Origin: Chloroflexota bacterium
Lineage (GTDB): Bacteria; Chloroflexota; Dehalococcoidia; SM23-28-2; RBG-16-64-32
NCBI GenBank assembly: GCA_022565075.1
Contig: JADFKG010000094.1
Span: 1-8,045 of the forward strand
Length of the DNA: 8,045 nucleotides
Reading direction: 5' to 3'
The number at the start of each line of letters is the position of its first letter. Position 1 is the first letter of the stretch. The notes under the pieces are model-generated. The model ran no database searches. It saw nothing but the letters and a program-made list of their open reading frames with translations, and had not been told where the DNA came from. This document shows positions 1 through 5,194 of this stretch, piece by piece. A program made the position numbers and the translations under genes.

Positions 1-611
1 CATTCGGCGAGCGCTGCCGGTGCGTCCTCGGGCGGCAGGTCTTCGTCCGAGAGGAAGAGCGCGCGCACGTGCTGGAGCAGCGGCCCCGCATCCCAGCGGT
101 CGTACGGGACCGGCCGCACGACTTCGTCCGCGCCGATCTCGCGCAGCCAGCCCTGCGCGCCGGCACCGATGATCGTCTCGGGCGAGAAGGCGGCCGCCAG
201 CGCCGGGTCGACCTCGCCGGCGACGGGGCCGAGAAGGACGATGCGGGCGTCGCGCCACTCGTCGGGCAGGTCGTTGGGAGTCAGGCCGGAGGCGCGTTGC
301 GGAACGCTCTGGGTGCGGCGCGAGTCCGGTCCGGAGTAGACGTTCCGCATCTGCGTCGTCGCGGCGGCGGGGACGACGCGCGCGTCGATTTCGGGGAGCA
401 GTGCGGCGAGGGGCAGGTCGTCCGCGCACGAGGTGAGGACTGCGGTGCGCAGGCCGAAGTTGCGGGCGAGGAGGGATGCGTAGGCGGCGGCACCGCCGAG
501 ACGCCAGGGCGCCGTCACCCCCGACCCCTCTCCCGTGCGCGGGCGAGGGGAGGTCAGGAGGTCCTGGACGACGTGTCCGATTACGAGGAAGTCTGGCGCG
601 GCGCCGGGCAT
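1..611 (-). CDS. PfkB-family carbohydrate kinase, N-terminal 203 residues (cut by left edge)
   Basis: This partial reading frame starts at ATG 611-609 and runs off the left edge with no stop. The N-terminus reads DFLVIGHVVQDLL, then WRLGGAAAYASLLARNFGL (about residues 36-54). These are the first beta-strand and the substrate-side GG-alpha-helix characteristic of PfkB/ribokinase-like sugar kinases, which phosphorylate sugars or nucleosides with ATP in the cytosol. The C-terminal ATP and catalytic region (GAGD-type motif) lies outside the window, so activity and substrate cannot be judged. An in-frame TGA lies 7 codons upstream of the ATG, and no convincing Shine-Dalgarno sequence precedes it. 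Residues 21-29 (SPRPRTGEG) are encoded by a GC-rich hairpin repeat and look like an insertion between the first strand and the GG motif. The gene lies downstream of jag on the same strand but is separated by 152 nt of repeats, so membership in that operon is uncertain. No separate promoter was recognised. Family assignment is fairly sure; the symbol is left blank. Confidence 0.75.
   Translation of the reverse strand, partial: MPGAAPDFLVIGHVVQDLLTSPRPRTGEGSGVTAPWRLGGAAAYASLLARNFGLRTAVLTSCADDLPLAALLPEIDARVVPAAATTQMRNVYSGPDSRRTQSVPQRASGLTPNDLPDEWRDARIVLLGPVAGEVDPALAAAFSPETIIGAGAQGWLREIGADEVVRPVPYDRWDAGPLLQHVRALFLSDEDLPPEDAPAALAE
525..550. repeat. GC-rich hairpin repeat inside the kinase gene
   Basis: Arms at 525-535 and 540-550 are complementary at 10 of 11 positions around a 4-nt loop (TGCG). 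Flanking sequence GTCACCCCCGA on one side and GGAGGTC on the other resembles the dispersed intergenic hairpin repeats seen in many high-GC bacterial genomes. Here the repeat is read through as codons 21-29 of the kinase without breaking the frame. That it is dispersed elsewhere in this genome is inference; only one copy is visible. Confidence 0.6.
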
Positions 612-617
612 GGGAAC

Positions 618-744
618 CGTAGGGACAGAGCTTCAGCTCTGCCGGGGCGACGCTCCGCTTGTTGACGATGATTCGAAGTTGTTGGGACTGGCGGCGAGGT
701 GCCGGGGCGCTGTATTTGGACAGGCCTCAAGGCCTGTCCCTACG
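618..744. repeat. Head-to-head pair of hairpin repeats between jag and the kinase gene
   Basis: The stretch begins with CGTAGGGACAG (618-628) and ends with its exact complement CTGTCCCTACG (734-744), so it is bounded by 11-bp perfect inverted repeats. Each end also forms its own hairpin. At 626-641, CAGAGCT and AGCTCTG flank a 2-nt loop. At 718-739, 10-bp perfect arms GGACAGGCCT and AGGCCTGTCC flank the loop CA. Read outward, both ends follow the same pattern (CGTAGGGACAG, then a short palindrome), so they look like two copies of one repeat family in opposite orientation. The 152-nt gap 612-763 otherwise holds nothing I recognise. No T-run follows either hairpin, so an intrinsic terminator for jag is not supported. 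Confidence 0.65.
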
Positions 745-763
745 AAGATCATGGTGATGCTGG

Positions 764-1585
764 TTAGCGGTTGTAGCGATCACCGCCGTCGCTATCATCG
801 CCTCCGCCGCCCCTGGGCCGGATCACGATCTTGCGCTCGTCGCCCTCGCCGATGGAGCCCGTCACGACGTCTTGGTCCTCAGTCAGCGCGAGGTGGATGA
901 TGCGGCGCTCGCTGGCGGGCATCGGCTCCAGCGTCATCGGCCGGCCCGAGTTGCTGACGCGGTCGGCCATGCGCTGGGCGAGGGTCTGCAGCGTCTCTTC
1001 GCGCCGCCGGTGATAGTGTTCGACGTCGACGGTGACGATGACGCGGCTATTCATCTTGCGGGTGAGCATGACGTTGACCATGTATTGGAGGGCTGCCAGC
1101 GTCGAGCCGCGGCGGCCGATGAGCAGGCCGAGGTCGTCGCCTTCGATGTCGAGGACGGCGCTGGCCCGGCCTTCGCCGTCGGCCGCCGTCTCTGGTTCTC
1201 GTACTGTGATTTCGGCGTCGATCTCCATGCCTTCGATCAGCGCGCGCAGGAACTCGGTGGCTGTCTCCACCTCTTCGGAGTCGAGGTCCTTGACCTCGAT
1301 CGGATCGCCGCGTTCCGCGGGGGGTGGTTCTCGTCGTTCTTCCCCGCGCGGCGGTTCTTCTCCGTGCGCCTCTTCTTCGGCTTGCTCCTCCTGCATCGGG
1401 CGGGCGGTGCCTTCTTCGAGAGCGGTGACGCGGACGAGCGCCTGTTCACCGCCCAGGCCGAAGAGGCCGGGTTTGCCGGGGGTGAGGACCTCGATGCTCA
1501 CCTGACTACGCTTGAGTTCGAGGTCGCCGAGGGCGATGTCGATCGCCTCATCGACGTTTTTTGCGCTTACCTCTACGCTTTCCAT
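764..1585 (-). CDS. jag: Jag/KhpB: Jag_N, KH and R3H RNA-binding protein
   Basis: The 273-residue protein has the complete Jag/KhpB layout. A Jag_N domain (about residues 1-55) contains the hallmark TPGKPGLFGLGG. A Glu/Pro/Arg-rich linker (about 58-98) follows. A KH domain (about 105-190) carries the GxxG loop as GRRG (157-160), then STLAALQYMVNVM. A C-terminal R3H domain carries R227-x3-H231. A short Gly/Asp tail ends the protein. KhpB proteins are cytosolic RNA-binding proteins linked in Gram-positives to small RNAs, cell elongation and sporulation. They are usually encoded next to yidC, as here. I chose ATG 1585-1583 over an ATG 48 nt upstream because the conserved N-terminus MESVEVSAKNVDEAI begins there and GAGG lies 7 nt before it. 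This start lies inside yidC, giving a 38-nt out-of-frame overlap that suggests translational coupling. The stop is TAA at 766-764. Confidence 0.93.
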   Translation of the reverse strand: MESVEVSAKNVDEAIDIALGDLELKRSQVSIEVLTPGKPGLFGLGGEQALVRVTALEEGTARPMQEEQAEEEAHGEEPPRGEERREPPPAERGDPIEVKDLDSEEVETATEFLRALIEGMEIDAEITVREPETAADGEGRASAVLDIEGDDLGLLIGRRGSTLAALQYMVNVMLTRKMNSRVIVTVDVEHYHRRREETLQTLAQRMADRVSNSGRPMTLEPMPASERRIIHLALTEDQDVVTGSIGEGDERKIVIRPRGGGGDDSDGGDRYNR

Positions 1586-2546
1586 GGTGGGGCCTCGTTT
1601 CTGTCTGGGCCGGGTTTTCCGGCTCTTGTTCACTCTTGACTTCGGTGGCCTCCACTTCGATGTCAGACTCCCTGGCCGTGTCCTTGTCGGCGGCGGGCGC
1701 TTGCTCCGGCGGAGGCATGGGCAGTAGTTGCCGCCAAGTCATGATACGGCGGCCGTACACATAATAGCTGGCGAAGAGGCTGAATACGTTGGACACGACC
1801 CAGTAGACGCCGACGCCGGCGGGCAGGTTCAGCGTGAAGAAGACCAGCATCATCGGCAGAAGCCAGCTCATCATCTGCTGCTGTTGCTGCTGCTGCGGGC
1901 TGGCGTTGGGGGTGATCGTCATGCGCTGTTGGAGGTAGGTGCTGGCGCCGACGATGAGCGGCAGGATGAACGTCGTGTCGGCCGCGCCCATGTTCATCCA
2001 GAGGAACTCCTGGTTGAGCGGGATCTGTTCCTGGAGGATGCCGAACGGGTAGAGGCGCTGCGAGAGGCCGACGAGGCTCTCCGGGCTGCCGCCGACGAGG
2101 TGGGCGAGCGCGCGGTAGAGGGCGATGAAGACGGCCATCTGGATGAGCATGGGCATGAAGCAGCCGAGCGGGTTGATGTTGTGCTCCCGGTAGAGCTTGA
2201 CCATCTCTTCCTGGCGGCGCTTGGGGTCTTTGTATTTCTTCTGGAGCGCCTGCATCTCCGGCTGTGCGGCCTGCATCGCCTTGGTCGACTCCAGCTGGCG
2301 GATCGTGAAGGGGATGGTGATGATACGCAGCAAGATCGTGAAGAGGATGATCGAGAGGCCGAAGTTTCCGCCGACGGTGATATTCAGGAGTACGAGGGCG
2401 TTGATCAGCGGGTTGATGAAGAGATCGTTGATCGGGTCGCGGCCGAGGAAGATTAGCGCCAGGACCGCGATCACCACCGTCAGCACGATGATGGCGGGAA
2501 GCGAGTTGCCACTGCGCTTCGCGGGAGCGGGCGTTGCCGTGGTCAT
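1548..2546 (-). CDS. yidC: YidC/Oxa1-family membrane protein insertase
   Basis: This 332-residue insertase places proteins in the cytoplasmic membrane, alone or with Sec. It is the short, single-membrane type without the large periplasmic P1 domain of Gram-negative YidC. An N-terminal hydrophobic segment lies at about 16-34, followed by the conserved core. The first core segment (about 60-80) carries the groove arginine R74 in LLRIITIPF. Next come the charged cytoplasmic C1 hairpin (about 84-125), then helices at about 127-147, 192-205, 228-245 and 247-264. The second cytoplasmic loop contains seven consecutive glutamines (218-224). The tail is acidic, then ends in a basic cluster (GKRRGKRKKRR), a type of tail known to aid ribosome binding in the family. 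There is no lipobox, unlike SpoIIIJ. The ATG overlaps the TGA of the propeller gene (ATGA), so coupling is likely. The last 12 codons, including the stop, overlap jag. Confidence 0.95.
   Translation of the reverse strand: MTTATPAPAKRSGNSLPAIIVLTVVIAVLALIFLGRDPINDLFINPLINALVLLNITVGGNFGLSIILFTILLRIITIPFTIRQLESTKAMQAAQPEMQALQKKYKDPKRRQEEMVKLYREHNINPLGCFMPMLIQMAVFIALYRALAHLVGGSPESLVGLSQRLYPFGILQEQIPLNQEFLWMNMGAADTTFILPLIVGASTYLQQRMTITPNASPQQQQQQQMMSWLLPMMLVFFTLNLPAGVGVYWVVSNVFSLFASYYVYGRRIMTWRQLLPMPPPEQAPAADKDTARESDIEVEATEVKSEQEPENPAQTETRPHHGKRRGKRKKRR
1875..1895 (-). repeat. CAG/CAA triplet run encoding seven glutamines in YidC
   Basis: On the minus strand seven consecutive Gln codons (six CAG, one CAA) sit in the second cytoplasmic loop of YidC, followed by two ATG codons. 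Such a run can vary in length by slippage without breaking the frame. Whether it varies between relatives cannot be seen here. Confidence 0.6.
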
Positions 2547-3661
2547 TGAATGTCCACCGTGGTGAGGCGGCCGTCCTCAGGCGAGACCGTAAAGGTGTCG
2601 CCACCGGTGGTGACGATCATCACGCTGCCGTCCGCCAGCACGTAGGGATCGGCAAGCACTTTCTTGTCGATCTGCGTAGGGCCGATCCACACCGGGATGC
2701 CCGACTCAGGGTCGATGCCGTAGACGTTGCCGTTGTCGTCGACGGCGATGAGGACGCCGCCGGAGATGACAGCGCCGGCGCGGATCGGGGCGATCCCGTC
2801 GAACTGCCAGAGGCGCTTGCCCGTCGCGATGTCGATAGCGAAGAGGCGAGAGTCCAGGTTCGTTGCGTAGACCGTGTTTCCGACGGCCAACGGCTGGCCC
2901 CAATACCAGTTCGTTGCGTCGTCGAACGACCAAAGTTCGTTGCCGGTCGCCACGTCGATGCCATAGAGCCTCTGGCCGAGGCCGCCGACGACGATGGTGC
3001 CGTTGAGCAGTTCTGGATCGGTCAGAAAGCCGGTGTTGATGCTGAACACCCAGAGCTCGTCCAGCGTCTCCGCATCCAGCGCCCGCAGTTCGCCGTTAAC
3101 GTTGGCGATGTAGAGGACGCCGTCGGAGAGGGCCGGCCGAGACCAGACCTCGCCGACGTGGACACGGCTTTTTTCTTCGCTGCCGGTGGCCGGGTCGAGA
3201 GTGTAGAGATTGCCGTCTGAGGAGGCGACGAAGATGAGTCCGTTGGAGAGGACCAGGCCGCCGATGACGGGCCCGTCCGTCTCGAAGTCCCAGAGGCAGT
3301 TGCCGGTCGCCGCGTCCAGGGCGTAGACGTTGCCGTCCCAGGCGCCGATGTAGACGATGCCTTTGCTGACGACGGGCGCGGCGTAGATGCCCTCCAGGTC
3401 GCGCTTCTGAGTCTCCTCGTTGCCGCAGACTTGCTCGTCCGAAGCCGGGAACTCCCAGATGATGTCGAACGTCTCCGGGTCGACGGCCGAAAGCTCGCCG
3501 CCGTTGAGGGTTACGTACAGGGTGTCCTCAGCAACTTCGGCAGGCGCCCAGCCGTCCGGGTTGTTGAAGCTGGCGCAGGCGGCGAGGAGCAGCACGAAGA
3601 CGAGCAGCGGCAGGAGGCGGCCAAGGTGACGTGCGGGTGTACTGCGCCTCAGCGAACTTAT
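2543..3661 (-). CDS. Predicted lipoprotein, eight-bladed PQQ/BamB-like beta-propeller
   Basis: The body is a chain of eight PQQ-type propeller units of the pattern (V/L)Y-x3-(D)G-x-(L/V)-(Y)A(L/I)D-x-ATG-x-x-LW-x-F, for example VYIGAWDGNVYALDAATG and LYIANVNGELRALDAETL. This matches the blade number of BamB, though no quinone-dependent dehydrogenase features are evident. The N-terminus, read from 3661, has Arg-rich residues 5-15, a hydrophobic LLPLLVFVLLL stretch and a lipobox LAAC with Cys29. That predicts export and lipid anchoring outside the cytoplasmic membrane. The start is unusual. The first standard start codon, GTG at 3595-3593, lies inside the hydrophobic core, has no ribosome site and would leave only MLLLAAC as signal. 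A perfect AGGAGG lies 8 nt before an ATA at 3661-3659, so I extended the gene to that codon (372 residues). CTG at 3652-3650 is an alternative. The gene ends in an ATGA overlap with yidC, so a role in membrane-protein or secretory-protein handling is plausible but inferred. Confidence 0.85.
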   Translation of the reverse strand: MSSLRRSTPARHLGRLLPLLVFVLLLAACASFNNPDGWAPAEVAEDTLYVTLNGGELSAVDPETFDIIWEFPASDEQVCGNEETQKRDLEGIYAAPVVSKGIVYIGAWDGNVYALDAATGNCLWDFETDGPVIGGLVLSNGLIFVASSDGNLYTLDPATGSEEKSRVHVGEVWSRPALSDGVLYIANVNGELRALDAETLDELWVFSINTGFLTDPELLNGTIVVGGLGQRLYGIDVATGNELWSFDDATNWYWGQPLAVGNTVYATNLDSRLFAIDIATGKRLWQFDGIAPIRAGAVISGGVLIAVDDNGNVYGIDPESGIPVWIGPTQIDKKVLADPYVLADGSVMIVTTGGDTFTVSPEDGRLTTVDIQ

Positions 3662-3669
3662 CGTTTCGT

Positions 3670-3675
3670 CCTCCT
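3670..3675 (-). promoter_or_regulatory. Strong Shine-Dalgarno sequence placed before an ATA codon
   Basis: The minus strand reads AGGAGG, then the 8-nt spacer ACGAAACG, then ATA in frame with the lipoprotein signal peptide and propeller. No ATG, GTG or TTG occurs in this frame between the site and the GTG at 3595. The site decides the likely start region of the propeller gene. Confidence 0.65.
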
Positions 3676-3704
3676 GTGGTTTAGGGCCGCCGGGGCCTAG
3701 CTGG

Positions 3705-3914
3705 TTAAGGGACAGGATCGTATCCGCCGCTATTGAAGGGGTTGCAACGGACGAGGCGCCAGGCGGTTAGCCAGATTCCTTTGATGGCGCCGTGCCGGGA
3801 GATCGCTTCGTGACCGTAGTGCGAACAGGTTGGTTGGTATTTGCAGGCGCCGGGCCAGGAGGGCGATATGAAGCGCTGATAGAAGCGGATCGCACCGAGG
3901 GCCACCGGCTTCAT
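3705..3914 (-). CDS. yidD: YidD membrane protein insertion efficiency factor
   Basis: This 69-residue protein shows the full family signature: an N-terminal amphipathic stretch (IRFYQRFISPSWPGACKYQ), PTCSHYGHEAI with conserved cysteines, GxxKGxWL-type spacing, and the C-terminal RCNPFNSGGYDPVP. YidD is a small, membrane-associated protein that helps YidC-dependent insertion. Its normal position is between rnpA and yidC, as seen here except for the propeller gene between it and yidC. The ATG at 3914-3912 overlaps the rnpA stop (ATGA), indicating coupled translation. It ends in TAA at 3707-3705, 43 nt before the first possible codon of the propeller gene. Length and motifs are those of an intact gene. 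Confidence 0.95.
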   Translation of the reverse strand: MKPVALGAIRFYQRFISPSWPGACKYQPTCSHYGHEAISRHGAIKGIWLTAWRLVRCNPFNSGGYDPVP

Positions 3915-4267
3915 GCGGAGGCCTCCGCAGGGCCGGCGAGGACGCCGGCGCGCTGAAGCAGCGATTGCGCCGCCGAGCTGAGGTGCGCGAAGTCGGCGTC
4001 AGCGGCCTTCGCCTTGGCGGAGAGGACGCAGTCGAAGCCCTGGCGCGTTTCCAGGACGCGGACGGTCTCGCGCAGGCGGCGCCGCACGCGGTTGCGGACG
4101 GTGGCGTTGCCCAGGCGTTTGCTGGTCACGAATCCGAAGCGGTTGTGGTCGCAGTTGGTGGACAAGGTTCTCAATACCAGCAGGTCGTTACTCCAGGTCC
4201 GCCCGCTGGCGAAAACGGCGTCGAAGTCTTTGCGGTGGCGGAGCCTGATCTGCCTGGGCAAGCCCAA
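3911..4267 (-). CDS. rnpA: Ribonuclease P protein component
   Basis: RnpA is the protein subunit that assists the RNase P RNA in removing 5' leaders from pre-tRNAs. From the chosen start the protein has 118 residues, which is typical. It begins LPRQIRLRHRKDFDAVFASG, the usual N-terminus (L-x-x-R-x-DF-x-x-V-F-x-x-G). It continues with NRFGFVTSKRLGNATVRNR and the family's RNR helix (R58-N59-R60, then VRRRLRE). I chose TTG at 4267-4265 because GGAGG lies 6 nt before it and the family N-terminus starts there. A GTG at 4342 would add 25 residues unlike the family and overlap rpmH. The stop overlaps the yidD ATG. The gene follows rpmH by 56 nt in the usual order. Confidence 0.94.
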   Translation of the reverse strand: MGLPRQIRLRHRKDFDAVFASGRTWSNDLLVLRTLSTNCDHNRFGFVTSKRLGNATVRNRVRRRLRETVRVLETRQGFDCVLSAKAKAADADFAHLSSAAQSLLQRAGVLAGPAEASA

Positions 4268-4273
4268 CGCGAT

Positions 4274-4278
4274 CCTCC
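4274..4278 (-). promoter_or_regulatory. rnpA ribosome binding site selecting a TTG start
   Basis: The minus strand reads GGAGG, ATCGCG, TTG. The strong site and 6-nt spacing favour TTG 4267 over the upstream GTG at 4342. Confidence 0.7.
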
Positions 4279-4323
4279 GGTTTACAGTCCTCCGACGAGC
4301 CCGTTGGGCGCCCGCGCGGTGGA

Positions 4324-4461
4324 TCAGACAGAGAGCCGCCACCTGCCCTTCAGGGTGCGTCGCTTGAGGATGGCTCTGCCGTTCCTGGTGCGGTTGCGGT
4401 TCATGAAGCCATGTCGTCGCGCGCGGCGTCTCTTCTTTGGCTGGTACGTTCGCTTGGGCAA
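4324..4461 (-). CDS. rpmH: 50S ribosomal protein L34
   Basis: The 45-residue product starts PKRTYQPKKRRRARRHGF and ends GRAILKRRTLKGRWRLSV, the unmistakable L34 pattern (KRTYQP, HGF, GRxxLxxRRxKGRxxLxV). It is a small, very basic protein of the large ribosomal subunit. The start is TTG at 4461-4459, preceded by GAGG with a 5-nt spacer; no ATG or GTG is available at the conserved N-terminus. The stop is TGA at 4326-4324. It heads the rpmH-rnpA-yidD cluster and has its own promoter about 80 nt upstream. Confidence 0.95.
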   Translation of the reverse strand: MPKRTYQPKKRRRARRHGFMNRNRTRNGRAILKRRTLKGRWRLSV

Positions 4462-4486
4462 GAAGGCCTCACTTCCGTCTGCAGGG

Positions 4487-4532
4487 TGGCCTGCCAACTC
4501 CGCTTAACGGCAGGCCAGCCCGCATGGCGGGC
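4487..4532 (-). promoter_or_regulatory. Two adjacent hairpins in the rpmH 5' leader
   Basis: Perfect 9-bp arms TGGCCTGCC (4487-4495) and GGCAGGCCA (4509-4517) enclose a 13-nt loop. Directly next to them, GCCCGC (4518-4523) and GCGGGC (4527-4532) enclose a 3-nt loop. On the minus strand they lie between the predicted transcription start (about 4534) and the rpmH Shine-Dalgarno sequence (4467-4470), with no T-run after them. They could protect the 5' end or control L34 expression; no known leader class was recognised. Confidence 0.5.
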
Positions 4533-4540
4533 CGCGCATA

Positions 4541-4569
4541 ATTGTATACGGGGCCTACATATGGGTCAA
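4541..4569 (-). promoter_or_regulatory. Predicted sigma70-type promoter for the rpmH cluster
   Basis: On the minus strand TTGACC (4569-4564) is followed by a 17-bp spacer and TACAAT (4546-4541). The boxes match the consensus at 5 of 6 positions each. It points at rpmH, about 80 nt away. Confidence 0.65.
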
Positions 4570-4631
4570 ACGGGGGAGTGGCGGTTGATTACGTTCGCGT
4601 TACGAGGCATTTGTATACCTATTACTCACCA

Positions 4632-4660
4632 TTGTTTTCCTTGATATCGGTGCCTATAAT
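4632..4660 (+). promoter_or_regulatory. Predicted sigma70-type promoter for the zinc-ribbon gene
   Basis: TTGTTT (4632-4637), a 17-bp spacer and a perfect TATAAT (4655-4660) predict a start near 4667, leaving a leader of about 50 nt before GTG 4718. The rest of the divergent region 4570-4631 shows no clear feature beyond a repeated TTGTATAC (4542-4549 and 4611-4618). Confidence 0.65.
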
Positions 4661-4717
4661 GGCGCGAACATTAAGCCTGTCCTTGTCATAAGGTCGCCCA
4701 GCCACAGGAGATTGCCC

Positions 4718-5095
4718 GTGCCCTTCGCAGATAGAGTCCTGGTTTGCCGGGACTGCGGTGGCAACTTTTCGTTCACCGCAGGAGAGCAGAGTTTCTACGC
4801 CAGCCGTGGTCTCGACAACGATCCGGGGCGCTGTCAGAGGTGCCGAAACGCACGCCGTGCAGGCGGCGGCAGCGAATCGCCGTTGGGACAGGGCTACGTC
4901 AGCTACGGGCCTTTCGCCAGCTTCGGCGGGCGCACGGCGCGCCAGATGCACCCGGCTACCTGTGATCGCTGCGGTGAGGCGACCGAGGTCCCCTTCTTGC
5001 CGCGCGGCGACCGCCCGGTGTACTGCTCCGAGTGTTTCGCCATGGTCCGCCCGGCGACGGCGGACGTCGCCCAAGTTCGGGCCCGGCGTCGCTGA
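4718..5095 (+). CDS. Small zinc-ribbon protein with CxxC-x17-CxxC domain
   Basis: The 125-residue protein has two four-cysteine zinc-binding modules. The first is C10-x2-C13 with C39-x2-C42, embedded in VCRDCGGNFSFTAGEQ and FYASRGLDNDPGRCQRC, the pattern of the 'probable zinc-ribbon' domain. After a Gly/Ser-rich linker (about 48-78) comes C82-x2-C85, then exactly 17 residues, then C103-x2-C106: the CxxC-x17-CxxC domain that often follows the first one. Arg-rich ends and linker suggest nucleic-acid contact, but the function of this family is not established. There is no signal peptide or membrane segment. GTG 4718 is chosen because AGGAG lies 7 nt before it; the upstream TTG 4712 is only 1 nt from that site. 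The gene is divergent from rpmH and upstream of the ileS leader, but it has its own promoter, and ileS has one too. Confidence 0.85.
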   Translation: MPFADRVLVCRDCGGNFSFTAGEQSFYASRGLDNDPGRCQRCRNARRAGGGSESPLGQGYVSYGPFASFGGRTARQMHPATCDRCGEATEVPFLPRGDRPVYCSECFAMVRPATADVAQVRARRR

Positions 5096-5138
5096 TCCGG
5101 GACCGGCCGCGTCGTTTGGCCCGGCCTCTTGAGTAGCG

Positions 5139-5168
5139 TTGACGCCTTTGCGCGCTCGCCCGTACACT
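5139..5168 (+). promoter_or_regulatory. Predicted promoter of the T-box/ileS transcript
   Basis: TTGACG (5139-5144), an 18-bp spacer and TACACT (5163-5168) place a transcription start near 5175, just before the T-box stem I. The -10 box is only moderately good (4 of 6). The 43 nt between the zinc-ribbon stop and this promoter show no strong terminator. Confidence 0.5.
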
Positions 5169-5194
5169 TATTCGCACAACCGAAGAGTCTGAAA

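Noticed and set aside
718..739. Perfect 10-bp hairpin as an intrinsic terminator for jag
   Set aside because: On the minus strand it is followed by AAATACAGCG, with no T-run, and its sequence fits the repeat pair bounding 618-744 better.
872..1639. Long plus-strand frame opposite jag
   Set aside because: It mirrors the jag codons, has no motif or ribosome site, and jag on the other strand is unambiguous.
4157..4165. TTGTCCACC on the minus strand, one mismatch from a DnaA box
   Set aside because: It is a single copy inside the rnpA coding sequence, with no cluster or AT-rich element nearby.
4268..4342. Upstream GTG start for rnpA, adding 25 residues
   Set aside because: The extension overlaps rpmH and does not resemble RnpA, while the TTG at 4267 has a strong ribosome site and begins at the conserved N-terminus.
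4712..4717. TTG start for the zinc-ribbon gene
   Set aside because: It lies only 1 nt from the AGGAG; GTG 4718 has the normal 7-nt spacing.
5097..5124. Weak CCGGG/CCCGG stem after the zinc-ribbon gene as a terminator
   Set aside because: It has only five pairs around a long loop and no T-run follows.
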